From contig JBAOKB010000058.1 of the NCBI GenBank assembly GCA_037044905.1, positions 248,001 to 312,000 on the forward strand: 64,000 bases of DNA. Direction: 5' to 3'. Position numbers and translations under genes: made by a program. The notes under the pieces are model-generated. The model was not told the DNA's origin and made no database searches. It saw nothing but the letters and a program-made list of their open reading frames with translations. This document shows, piece after piece, positions 1 to 9,546 of the stretch (its first letter is position 1; each line of letters opens with the position of its first letter). Source of the stretch: Hortaea werneckii. Taxonomy: Eukaryota > Ascomycota > Dothideomycetes > Mycosphaerellales > Teratosphaeriaceae.

Positions 1-473
1 AGGCGCACTGCTTGTGCCTGGTAATAACTTGGAAAAGACAAGTCCGCCGGGCGCGGACAGAGTCTACTGGATTTTTGAGCACTTTGCATCCATTTCAGTC
101 GTGTCCAAGTCTCAAATGCGCAAAGGACATCCTGTAGATGGGCTTCGTTTTAGGATCGGTTTGTGGATAAGGCACATCTCGGTTTTCATCTATGATCGAA
201 TCTCCATGATACTTTGCGTTACAATGCAAACTCGATGTAGGACTCTTCTGACTAGTATAACTGCTCTGCGATGTACCTTCGGTGGCAAGACTTCCTCTAT
301 AGCAATGAGACATGATCGTTGTCCGCGATTGTTACAGGAAGTCTAGACTGTGGTGGCAATTACGTCATACCTAGCTACAAAGTGAAGTTCAAAGTCCAAA
401 ACATTACTGCATCTGCAGTTTCGCAGAACCTGCATCTATACAACCAAGTCGCGATCCAACCGAAACCTTCACG
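1..473. other. non-coding left edge, JAC1 upstream region
   Basis: No coding sequence is supported here. The short open frames on both strands have no recognisable composition and overlap one another. The last 200 bp or so should hold the promoter and 5' leader of the JAC1-type gene that starts at 474. The leader just before the ATG is C- and A-rich, as is common in filamentous fungi. Confidence 0.5.
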
Positions 474-1247
474 ATGCGCCGCAGCATCATTCAAAGCACT
501 AGTAGTGCTTTACGACATGACTTCATCTCAGCCCGTCGACAAGCTGCCCCCTTCATCTGCGCGACCTGCAGAAGAGCAGCAATCCAAGCCCCAACCTATG
601 CATCACGAACACCACAACGAACCTTCGTAACCTCCCCCTCCCGCCTCCAAGAAACCTCCACCGCATCGCAGCAACAACCCCCACAACAACCCGGGAACAA
701 CGCACAAGCACCCCAAACCCACTACGACTTCTTCCCCTCCACCTTCCCCTCCGGCCAACCCCCCAACTCCCCCTTCACCCCAGACCTCAAGCAGCTGAAG
801 AAGGAATACATCCAACTGCAAGCGAAATCCCACCCGGACCACGCCCCCGCAGGGCAAGAGCGACACGCCGAAGCGCTCAGCATGCGGATCAACGAAGCGT
901 ACCGCACGCTGTCGGACCCGCTGAAACGCGCACAATACCTACTCGCACTCCGGGGGATCGACGTGGAAGACGAGTCGGCGAAGATGAGCGGGGGACCGTT
1001 ACTGATGGAGGTGATGGAAGCGCGGGAAGCGGTCGATGAGGTGGAGGACGAGGAAGGACTTACGGAGATCAAGGCCGAGAATGATGGACGCATTGCGCAG
1101 AGTGTCGGAGTCCTGGACGAGGCGTTCGCGCGGGAGGATGTGGAGCGTGCGGCCGAGGAGGCGATTAGGTTGCGGTATTGGATGAATATCGAGGAGAGTA
1201 TTCGGGGGTGGGAGAAGGGGAAGGGTGGGGGTGTGATTCATCATTGA
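474..1247 (+). CDS. JAC1: Jac1/HscB-type mitochondrial J-domain co-chaperone
   Basis: A 257-residue protein that fits the Jac1/Hsc20 family. Jac1 delivers the Isu scaffold to the mitochondrial Hsp70 so that newly built Fe-S clusters can be released. The first 60 or so residues are rich in Arg and Ser with few acids, like a mitochondrial presequence. A J-domain follows at about residues 100-170, with the diagnostic HPD tripeptide inside SHPDHAP and a helix IV containing YRTLSDPLKRAQYLL. The C-terminal third (about 180-250) is an acidic helical bundle matching the HscB C-terminal Isu-binding domain. A lone CxxC (CATC, about residue 29) lies in the presequence region; human HSCB has two CxxC pairs in its N-terminus, so this may be chance. 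The gene is intronless and ends at TGA 1245-1247. Family assignment is from motif order; mitochondrial location is inferred. Confidence 0.85.
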   Translation: MRRSIIQSTSSALRHDFISARRQAAPFICATCRRAAIQAPTYASRTPQRTFVTSPSRLQETSTASQQQPPQQPGNNAQAPQTHYDFFPSTFPSGQPPNSPFTPDLKQLKKEYIQLQAKSHPDHAPAGQERHAEALSMRINEAYRTLSDPLKRAQYLLALRGIDVEDESAKMSGGPLLMEVMEAREAVDEVEDEEGLTEIKAENDGRIAQSVGVLDEAFAREDVERAAEEAIRLRYWMNIEESIRGWEKGKGGGVIHH

Positions 1248-1980
1248 TTGGGATGGACTTTTTTTCTGGGGTAGATTACTAGTCGCGAGACTTTGGATTC
1301 TTATTTGATGTGTTTGAATTTGGGAAATCACGGTATTGCGAGACCTGTGGTCATGCAGAAGTACTGTTGACACGTTCTCGAGACTGCGGATCCGGCTGTC
1401 GTGGAGCGGCAGAGCTCCATACGAACTTCTCGCTAGTATCAACTTCGTGAAGCTCAATAGACGTTGATGTAAATAGCCATTAACACGTAGTTGAAATCGT
1501 CTCATTAAGATCATATGCTGCTGCTTCTTTAGCATGCAGCCCTGCATGTGATCGGGCAGGTCCTCGCCCATATCCAGTATAGAGAGCAATACGTGAGCAT
1601 AGAGAGCGACACGTGAGAATCAAGAGCGATACGTGAGCAAAGAGAGCGATACGTAGGGACAGAGAGCGATACGTGAGCATAGAGAGCGATACGTAGGCAT
1701 GGAGAGCAATACGTAGGCATGGAGAGCAATACGTAGGCATAGAAAGCGAGCGATACGTGAGCACAATCAGCAACGAAAGGATCGTGAAAAGGCGTTACAG
1801 TCTATCCAATCATAATCTATCTTGAAATAAAAGACACAAGAAGTGTCAATCACAGCGGCACCGCTCGAATCCCATGCGCCTGTGTAGAAATTTCGCTCAA
1901 ACGCAGCAAGCTTTTTCGTAAAGAGAGAAAGAACAATGATCGAAGAAGCTCCGGCAACGATATGGTCAAACCAGAAAACT
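1248..1980. other. convergent intergenic spacer JAC1 / MFS transporter
   Basis: The 3' regions of two convergent genes meet here. The only structure seen is the 20-bp minisatellite at 1581-1764. Open frames across the repeat on the minus strand (for example 1529-1729) are made of the repeat itself and are not taken as genes. Confidence 0.6.
1581..1764. repeat. 20-bp tandem minisatellite, nine copies
   Basis: Nine head-to-tail copies of a 20-bp unit with consensus AGAGAGCGATACGTGAGCAT. Eight copies are exactly 20 bp. The ninth (1741-1764) has a 4-bp GAGC insertion. Copies differ mainly at unit position 8 (A or G) and in the GTGAGC / GTAGGC half. The copies at 1701-1720 and 1721-1740 are identical, which points to recent unit duplication. 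The unit is not a multiple of three, so it is unlikely to code. Confidence 0.95.
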
Positions 1981-4020
1981 CTACTCCAGACCCTTCTTCT
2001 CATCGATGCCATCCATCGTCCCACTCGGGGCCTTAAGCGGGGACGTCGACCCATTGCTCTTCTTACCACGGGTGCGCTCGAAGAAAGTGCTGACCTCGGA
2101 GGACCAATCGTCCTCGTCGACTTCGCGCGCGTTCTCCTTCTCCGCGGCACGATGCGCCATCGCGGCCTCCCAATCGGCGCGCATTTCCTCGACGCGCTGC
2201 TTGTAGTCCTCCTCGGCGTTGTAGTTCTTGCCGACGCCGCGCATGCGCTCCCACAGGGAGAGGTGCTTGGGGTGGATGGCGACGCCGTGGTACTCGTCTT
2301 CGCGGCCGTCGCGGATGTAGGCCCAGCGACGCTCTTGTTCTTTTAGGTCGAGACCTGTGGTGTCAGGGAGGAAGACGTAGGTGACGAGGGCGCCGGCCAG
2401 ACCGAACCAGGGGACGACTAGGAATCGGGTCGGGACGTCGATGTAGTTGTAGAGGACGGCGGCGAGCAGGGCACCGAGCTTACCGCAGGCGGCAGAGAAA
2501 CCGTGGGCAGTTGCACGGATGGGGGTTGGGAACACTTCAGCAGCCACGAGGAAAGTGACGGAGTTCGGGCCGAATTGGTTGAAGAAGGAGGATAGGAAGT
2601 ACATGGCCATGAACTTATGTATGCCAGGGCCCTTGGCGTAGTATTGGAAGTCGAAGGCTGGGATGGTGAAGCAAATGAAGCAGCCAATGAAGCCAACGAT
2701 TTGCATCCACTTGCGACCGTAGAGCTTGTTGTCGATCAGGAAGGAGGCGAGGTAGTATCCGCAAAGGGAGACGCCGACATTGACCAGGTTCCACAGCCAG
2801 GTGACCATCACGGAAGAGTTGTTAGGCGTGAGCGCATCGATGAACTCGCTCTGGAACAGCTTGTTGCCGTAGAAGAAGACGTCATTGGCGAACCAGGCGA
2901 AGGCTGTCGCGATGACTCGGGGACCGAAGTAGCTGAAGGTCATAGTGAGGGACTGAACATCGTAGCCAGTGACGTGCTGCTTCTTCTTGGCCTTCTGGAG
3001 CTGTTTCGACGCCGATCTCATCTTGTAAGTTCGGTAGTAGACAAGCCAGAGCGTACCGACGGCCGGGATAGCAAAGGAGACACGGTAAGTCCACTGGACG
3101 GAGACCTTGCTGTAGGGCGGGTTTCCGCTTCCGGAGTGGAAGATGAGTAGCAGGAGGATCAGGACGACCTGGTTAAAGAATTGACCCCACCCCTGCATAA
3201 GAAAGGCAGAAGTGACTTTGCGGCCACGGTGCAGACGGTCCTCGCGGGTCGAAATCTTGCCAGCGCCAACAGCGTTCTCCATACCAGAGGTGGCGGTCAT
3301 AGGATATTCACCACCGACTCCGATGCCGTAAAAGAACAGAGACCAGACGTAGCAGATGACCCATCCGTTCATGGTCACACCCCAGGCGGAAGTAAGCATC
3401 AGGAGACCAACGAACATGATCATGGCATCTTGAATGAGACCAAAGCGTCGGCCGAGCCAATCGCCGATAATGCCGACAAGGATTTGACCAACGATGATGC
3501 CGATGATCTCCAGGTACTCGATGGCCTGCGTCCAGGTCTCGTCGCAAGTGGTGTAGTTTTTCCAGCAGTCGGTGAAAGCAGCCGCAAGCAGAGGCTTGAC
3601 GTTGCCAATAGAGAAGAGCACATAACTGCACAACCATGTCAGCAAGCTACAAAGAATGTCTCCTCGAGAACACACTCACCCTTCGAGCAACAAACCAGCA
3701 CCGGGAATGACCATGTTACGGAAGTAGAAGCTGATTGGGCTGAGAGGATCGGCTTTCATCATCTGGCCAATGGACTTAAGCTCTCTCTTGGCCTCAGCAT
3801 TGTCGACTTTGCTGATGAATCTCGCGCGCTGGCCAATGGGCATATCCGCCCAGTAAGTGCCATTTTCGTCGTAGCTGTCATCCGGAAGGAGCAGAGAGCG
3901 GAAGACAGTGCTCTCGGCTTGGTTCATGTCACCAATGTCGGCAGTCGCGACATGGCCGCCACCCATGTTAGGGCCATGGGGGGCAGCATAGCCGTAGTCC
4001 CGCATCGAGGAGTCAGCCAT
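1981..4020 (-). CDS. MFS transporter, phosphate/glycerophosphodiester (PHO84/GIT1) type
   Basis: Two exons on the minus strand (4020-3680 and 3625-1981) are joined across a 54-bp intron (3679-3626, donor GTGAGT, acceptor TGCAG). The Gly codon is split GG|T, so the seam reads LLLEG-YVLF. The product is about 661 residues. It has a hydrophilic N-terminus of about 100 residues, twelve predicted membrane segments, and a charged cytosolic tail of about 120 residues. The MFS signature GDWLGRR lies after the second segment and GVGGEYPMTATSG follows in the fourth, a layout typical of the phosphate:H+ symporter branch. Filamentous-fungal relatives are usually annotated as Git1-like phospholipid or glycerophosphoinositol transporters, so the substrate may be inorganic phosphate or a glycerophosphodiester. 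The start is a clean ATG. Substrate is inferred only. Confidence 0.8.
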
Positions 4021-5463
4021 GGCGAAGGGGCGGCTGAATGTCTTGGGAGTTGCTTGGCGAGGTTCAGGACAAGCAGCACAAGACTTGGATAAGCCTTGGG
4101 TGATTTAAAGAATCCAAGAAGCGTTCGCTGCGAGGTGACGATCCAGGCAAGAGCTAATCCGGATCAAGAAATGCTGGCGAAGAGAGATCGCAGTAGTTGC
4201 GCGGTCGAATCCACGTGTGTCGAGCACGTTGTGCTTTGAGTCGTTCTGAGTGGCTATAGCTAGCGGCGACTTCTGTCGATATGAACGTTGCCGGATCTCA
4301 CGGGAGTCTGCTGGTCCACGTGGCCGATTGCTAAGCCTTTGACTGGGCGGGCTTGGGTAGACGCCGCCTACGCGATGTTCGCAGGCGATGATGAGGGGAG
4401 AAACGGCTGTCGAGAGGGCGTCTTAAAGTCGAGACAATTTTGCACCAGACGTCAGCGAGGGTCTCGCTCCCGACCGGGCGTGCGAAGTGGAGCTTCCGGA
4501 TTTGGCTTTGGCCTGCCGGAGTCAATTAACGTGCGCAAGACCGACCTCCAACCGTTTTGTTATACTGGGGACTACAGTTGACTGCGAGGAGAGAAACGTG
4601 GAGGGTCTACTTGCGCGAGCTTTTCTACGGCACCTTGGGAGATCCACTTCAGCGCGGGCGCATCTTGACTGGGCATCGCGCGAGAGGCGGCTTCCATCAT
4701 GACAGAAATCGCTCGTACCGAGCGACCTGGGTGTGCGCTGGCGCCGAAACATTCGAGGTCCCAGCATCTCTAGTTTCGCCAAGTTCCAAGAGAAAGCAAA
4801 GTCTGCCGAGTTGGCGGCTTGTCTCTGCTCCGTCCGTTGAAGCCGGGAGAAGCATGAACAAGTGAAGTGAGCATAAGCGCACACGTGCAAAATCGAAGCT
4901 TATGATTCGCCAGTGTCAAGAAAAGCCAGACTGACGCGATCCGCGGCTGTGCCGTTGAGAGGAACTGGGATGGCGCTGGCTGCTGGCGCCAGTTGAGTCG
5001 GAGAATTCCATTGCACATCATTGGGTATCCATGTGCCTCGTGCGTACCATAGTTCCTACTATTCCGGTCAAGGCCAGCCACCAAAACGTGTGCCTCGTCA
5101 GCATTTTCAGAACTAGATTTCCGGTTATCCGGTGTGCAGCTCGATCTCTCAAACGTCACCCTTTGCCTTTCGGTAGCTCATGCATCTCTAGTGCCCTTTA
5201 ACACAGAATGGTGAAGGAGGGACAGCAGTCCCTTCTACAGACACGCTTCATTTGGCAGGCGCCGACGAATATACTTCCTGTCGTTTCTGGATACAGCGTG
5301 GGTCACCCGGCAATGAGGCGGGATGGCGGAGACGCAAAAATCGCGATTCGACGATCTTCCGCAACAGCCACTGCAACTCTACAGCTATATAATGCCCAGT
5401 CACCACCATGAAACTCCCTCAAACTCCCTCAGCACCCCAGCGTCGATCTGAAGTTTGTACACC
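4021..5463. other. divergent promoter region, transporter / multicopper protein
   Basis: A 1.4-kb stretch without supportable genes. It should carry the transporter promoter at its left end and the multicopper-protein promoter at its right end. Short overlapping frames in all phases look like chance openings. A TATA element is listed separately. Confidence 0.5.
5386..5392 (+). promoter_or_regulatory. TATA box of multicopper-protein gene
   Basis: TATATAA lies 78 bp upstream of the ATG at 5464, a distance usual for fungal core promoters. A consensus TATA box fits a regulated rather than constitutive gene. Confidence 0.5.
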
Positions 5464-7120
5464 ATGGCTCCATTAAAAGCGTCTAGCGCCCTTCTGCTCT
5501 CACTCATCTATAACACCGTGCTCGGCACGCCCTTCCCAGCATCCTCGACCTCGTCTTCTTCGAGTCTCCAGGCATGTGCCAATCGACTGGACGGTCAGCT
5601 TCCTTCGCCAACACCACTCGGCTATAAGTTCAGTGGCAATGTCAGGCGCTATTATGTGGCTGCTGAAGAAGAGGAATGGGACTACGCACCGACAGGCTGG
5701 GACAATTGGCTCGGTGTATGTCATGCTACTCTGGCGCCCACAATGACCTTCAGTTGACTTTTGTGCTCCAGGTCCCTTTTGATATTTCGCCCCGGGCCGA
5801 CTTTTCAGGCTACAACGAGTACGGTACCAAATGGCTGAAGGCCCTATACCGTGGCTATACCGACAGCACGTTCAGCCAACGTAGTGAGCAGCCCGCTTTC
5901 CAGGGTACCCAGGGCCCTACCATCAGAAGCGAGGTCGGCGATTTGGTTGAGATCATGTTCGTTAACAATCTCTCCGAGAACTACGCCACCATGCATTCGA
6001 TGGGTCTAGCTTATAACAAAGCACACGGAGAAGGAGCAGACTACCCAAACAACACGTCTCCTGGTGTCAACGTCGTCCTCGATGAGAGTAATGCTGTGCC
6101 GCCAGTGCCACAGCATGGTGTTGAGCCTGGTGGATGCGTGGTCTACAAGTGGATGGTACCAGAAAATGCAGGCCCTCCTAACAACGAACCAGCAAGGGTA
6201 AGCAATCATGATGCAAACATCGTCGTCTGCATGCTAAATTAGTGGGGTTTAGGTGCACAGCTACCATTCATATGTGGCACTGCAGCAAGACTCTGACGCT
6301 GGACTCATTGGACCCCAAATTGTGTACGCCAAGGGGCAGATGAACCATACCATGGAGAATTATCGCGAATTTCCGCTTCTATACATGATTTACAACGAAG
6401 CAGATTCATGGTTGTCGGGAAAGAACAAAGCGCAGTTGACGGGCTCGGATAAGAGTAACACGAAGAGGCAAGCGAGCAACAATCGTGGCTGGCATGCTTC
6501 TAACGGTATGGGGAACCACGGCGAGGGCAACAACAACAACGGCAACAACAACGACGGCAACAACAACAACGACGGCAACAATATCAGTGGAGGTGCGGGT
6601 TCGACAAACGCAAGCGGTGTAGGAAGTTTTGACATCTCAAACACTAACAACCTCTGGTCTGGAAACTACACCGTCTGGCACCCGCAGCTCGTCAACCTAG
6701 CGGGGTCGGGCCAGTGGTCTGCAGCACCCTCATTTTACACGATGAACGGTTACGTCTTCTCAAACAACCCTCCCTTTGATATGTGCGTGGGCGATAATGT
6801 GATCTGGTACGTCAACGCCTACGGTGCTGCGAGCCACGTGTTCCACATGCATGGGCACGGCGTCACGTACCAAGGCTTCGACAGGTACGCTGTCAGCCTT
6901 AACGACGGCGTGGGGAAGACTTTGTATATGACTGCGGCTGAGCCTGGCTTGTGGCAGGTCATCTGCCATGTGAGTATTTTGCCCTTCCTCTATCTGGTCG
7001 ATGGGAATGTCATGCTAACGAGATGTTTGTTTTCAGGTCGACAACCACCAGACAATGGGAATGCTCGCCAATTACAATGTTCGACCAGAAGGGCAGTGCT
7101 CGTCTCCTCTGGGTTCTTAA
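5464..7120 (+). CDS. secreted ceruloplasmin/hephaestin-like multicopper protein, altered Cu ligands
   Basis: Four exons (5464-5715, 5772-6197, 6253-6969, 7037-7120), all phase 0, with GTATGT, GTAAGC and GTGAGT donors, give about 492 residues. Residues 1-20 form a signal peptide. The first cupredoxin-like domain has YYVAAEEEEWDYAP, GPTIRSEVGDLVEIMFVN and DAGLIGP, a pattern typical of ceruloplasmin, hephaestin and coagulation-factor A domains rather than laccases. The second domain has HVFHMH (His421, 424, 426) and C464-H465...H469...M474, so type 1 copper ligands are intact. Three of the four His-x-His motifs are altered: H159-S-M161, H231-S-Y233 and I463-C-H465. Domain two is preceded by an Asn/Gly-rich linker (about 6515-6590) after a Lys/Arg site. 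Ferroxidase or other oxidase activity therefore cannot be assumed. Its stop lies only 21 bp from the stop of the convergent neighbour. Confidence 0.82.
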
Positions 7121-7141
7121 TTTGGTAGTGCGATGGACAGG

Positions 7142-8194
7142 TTACCAGAAGCTTTTTACAGGAATTAAGCAAAGAATGTGTATGTAGTCAGCATGTTGAC
7201 AAGCGTTCTTGTAGTTTAGGCTCGAGCTTTTCGATCTTTTAGGCAGCTTGGTGGGCGGATTGACTTGATAGCTGCAACAGTAATGTTTTAGACCACTGGA
7301 ATGCTTTTCAGTCTCCTGAGAATTGACTTTGCGAGGTAGGCTCTCAGCGCTACGAGCCAACGAGGACCATTCGTCGACACTGCTGTCAGTGTTCATCTTC
7401 TCGTGGACATCCTGTCCAGGTTGCACGCCAAGTGCGGCTTTCAAGTTCTCCAGCCATTGGCGTACGGGCATTTTATCTTCTTTGAGCTCCACATAGAGCA
7501 TTTGTAGCGGCTCCGGTAATCTTGATTCGCGCAAATACCCTTCATCATCGACATATTCCTCGATGTAACAGATCATTTGCATTGCAAAACTTCCAATCTG
7601 CTTACCGCGATCTCTAGCGTAGATGCGTAGGAAGGCCTCCAGCAAGACGATGGCTCGAGGTACCAGAACCGGAACGAAATCTTCTTGGAAAGCTCCTGAC
7701 CCACGACCAAGTCGTTCAGGGGGTAAGCTATGCTTGTCAGAGGCAAAGACGAAGTGAGGATGCAAATCTAGTGTCGGTGGGAACACGAGGCTTTGATCGA
7801 GTTCGGGAAGAAACCAAAGAGTCTCTGACTGTATGAATATATCGACGGTGAGTGTAGAGCCATGGACATGGAGGTGATGGGCTGCTGGAGGCGTGCAACG
7901 GTTATGCGGACCGGCAAGACAGACGTTGACATCGGGACATGGCTCAAGCGTGTCCAACTTGTAAAGTATTTTTACAGCAGCTTGAAGCTGGCCATCTGGA
8001 ACTATGAAGTCGACTGACTGCCAGAAGTCAGCTATGCGACTCGAACAGCGAGAAGGACATGGTCTACATGCGTCAATAATTGACGGTACGCCATGTGTGT
8101 TTAGCAGACAATGGCCCCACACCACACAGGGGATACCTGCGGACTGCCGCGCCGTTGAAACAGGCGTGATCAGTGTTTCCGGAAACTCAGCCAT
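7142..8194 (-). CDS. uncharacterised fungal protein, possible nucleotidyltransferase-like fold
   Basis: A single-exon frame of 350 residues starting at ATG 8194 and ending at TAA 7144-7142. I do not recognise a named family. Residues about 20-50 read PCVVWGHCLLNTHGVPSIID followed by IVPDGQLQAAVKIL, which recalls fungal proteins with a nucleotidyltransferase-like core, but no clear catalytic GS...DxD motif is visible. The middle has a hydrophobic-aromatic stretch (VDIFIQSETLWFLPEL), and helical segments lie around residues 175-215. The last 60 residues are basic and low in conserved character. It has no signal peptide or membrane segment. It converges with the multicopper gene, leaving 21 bp between stop codons. 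Confidence 0.6.
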   Translation of the reverse strand: MAEFPETLITPVSTARQSAGIPCVVWGHCLLNTHGVPSIIDACRPCPSRCSSRIADFWQSVDFIVPDGQLQAAVKILYKLDTLEPCPDVNVCLAGPHNRCTPPAAHHLHVHGSTLTVDIFIQSETLWFLPELDQSLVFPPTLDLHPHFVFASDKHSLPPERLGRGSGAFQEDFVPVLVPRAIVLLEAFLRIYARDRGKQIGSFAMQMICYIEEYVDDEGYLRESRLPEPLQMLYVELKEDKMPVRQWLENLKAALGVQPGQDVHEKMNTDSSVDEWSSLARSAESLPRKVNSQETEKHSSGLKHYCCSYQVNPPTKLPKRSKSSSLNYKNACQHADYIHILCLIPVKSFW

Positions 8195-8736
8195 AGCCTC
8201 ACTCTTTCTCTTAATGGGTATTTACCGATGTTGTTCAAATTTCAAGGCGTGCTTTTCAAAGGTAAATGTAGACACTAAAAGTGAACGGCTACATGTTTTA
8301 TCAATGGCTGTCCATTACAACAAGCGATCAGACAGGCCACATGCAGTTTTGTCTTAGCGCAGTCTGGATTGCTGAGAAGGGCAGGATTTGGGTATGAATT
8401 ACCTACTTAGGTAGGTGCGCACTGATCGCGCTAAAAATGAGCGGCGCGCGGCTACAGCACCAACGAAAAGCAAACAAAATACGCACTGTTTGCATCTCCT
8501 TTCAAAATAATCATTTTACGCTAACCTCATCGGACTCTGCTGGCCCGAACGCGCATAAGAACAGCTGAGCGACGTGCCAACATTCACAATTGCTTACGCC
8601 CAGGCAGCAGCCTAAAAACAGTCGGCTCTTCGCACCTGATTCATCTCGTAAAATAAGTGAACCACTTCCGCAGTCAACAACATCACGTTACACTTCGCCG
8701 ATCTACTCACTGCCAATTCAAAACCACTCCGCAAAC
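8195..8736. other. divergent promoter spacer with ACCTAC-TTAG-GTAGGT palindrome
   Basis: This 542-bp spacer separates two divergent genes and is richer in A+T than its surroundings. It contains an inverted repeat at 8401-8416 (ACCTAC, four bases, GTAGGT). Related palindromes occur near 56358 and 63228. The frame of the next gene opens upstream to 8590 but only from a TTG. Confidence 0.5.
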
Positions 8737-9546
8737 ATGGCCTTTCAAATCGTCTCCGACTTACACCTTGAATCCCCAAAAGCCTACGACGTTTTCGAGA
8801 TCGTGCCCAAAGCACCTTACCTTGCATTGCTCGGCGACATCGGTACATTCAGCGATTCCCACAAGAACGACTTCCTCTCATTCCTCAGGCGCCAACTTCA
8901 AAACTTCCGCATCGTCTTCTTCGTTGCCGGAAATCACGAGTCCTACGGTACCACTTGGCCCAAAGCGCAAGCCATCCTCTACGACCTCGAACAGGAAAGC
9001 TTGAGCAATGACTTTCTCGGCGAGTTCGTCTTCATGAATCGAAGGGCTTACAAACTCCCGGACTCGGACGTAACTTTGCTAGGCTGCAGCCTTTTCTCCT
9101 TCGTCCCATCCGAGAGCGCAATGGCGGTCGAATTGCGCATGAACGACTTCTACTCCACTCACGACTGGGATGTTGCACAACACAATGCAGCGCACGTCCA
9201 GGATCTGAAATGGCTCAACGACCAAGTCGCTTCGGAAACCACCGCCAACAACACCATCATGATCCTTACACACTGGAGTCCCACCACAGATCCCCGCTCT
9301 CTCGATCCCAAGCATCTCGGGAAAGACAACCCGATAGGATGTGCTTTCTCCACGGACTTATCAGGGCAGAAATGCTTTGAGAGCGAAAAAGTCCGAGTCT
9401 GGGCTTTTGGTCACACCCACTACAACTGTAATTTCGAGATCGAGCGAGGCGAACATGCGCCCCTGAGGGTGATCACGAATCAGAGAGGCTATTACTTCTC
9501 GCAGGCTGCTGGGTTTGATGAGGAGAAAGTTGTCGATTTCACTTAG
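8737..9546 (+). CDS. calcineurin-like metallophosphoesterase
   Basis: A 269-residue single-exon protein. The start is the ATG at 8737 directly before AFQIVSDLHLES; the longer frame upstream begins with TTG and lacks an ATG. All blocks of the metallophosphoesterase superfamily are present in order: D8-L-H10 (SDLHLE), GD in LALLGDIG, GNHE in VAGNHESYG, a histidine in MILTHWSP, and GHTH near residue 225. These bind the two metal ions of the active site. The protein has no signal peptide, so it is probably cytosolic. Similar short single-domain fungal proteins are annotated as Ser/Thr phosphatase-like or phosphodiesterase-like. The true substrate cannot be read from sequence. Confidence 0.85.
   Translation: MAFQIVSDLHLESPKAYDVFEIVPKAPYLALLGDIGTFSDSHKNDFLSFLRRQLQNFRIVFFVAGNHESYGTTWPKAQAILYDLEQESLSNDFLGEFVFMNRRAYKLPDSDVTLLGCSLFSFVPSESAMAVELRMNDFYSTHDWDVAQHNAAHVQDLKWLNDQVASETTANNTIMILTHWSPTTDPRSLDPKHLGKDNPIGCAFSTDLSGQKCFESEKVRVWAFGHTHYNCNFEIERGEHAPLRVITNQRGYYFSQAAGFDEEKVVDFT

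Noticed and set aside
1581..1764. Possible CRISPR-like array
   Set aside because: The units are contiguous with no spacers, and the DNA is from a fungus.
1529..1773. Minus-strand open frames with repeated Leu/Ser/Tyr-rich residues
   Set aside because: They are translations of the 20-bp minisatellite, which stays open in several frames. No start context or family supports them.
2617..4092. Plus-strand frames of 177 and 303 codons opposite the MFS transporter
   Set aside because: Antisense shadows. The minus strand carries an intact transporter with a clear intron.
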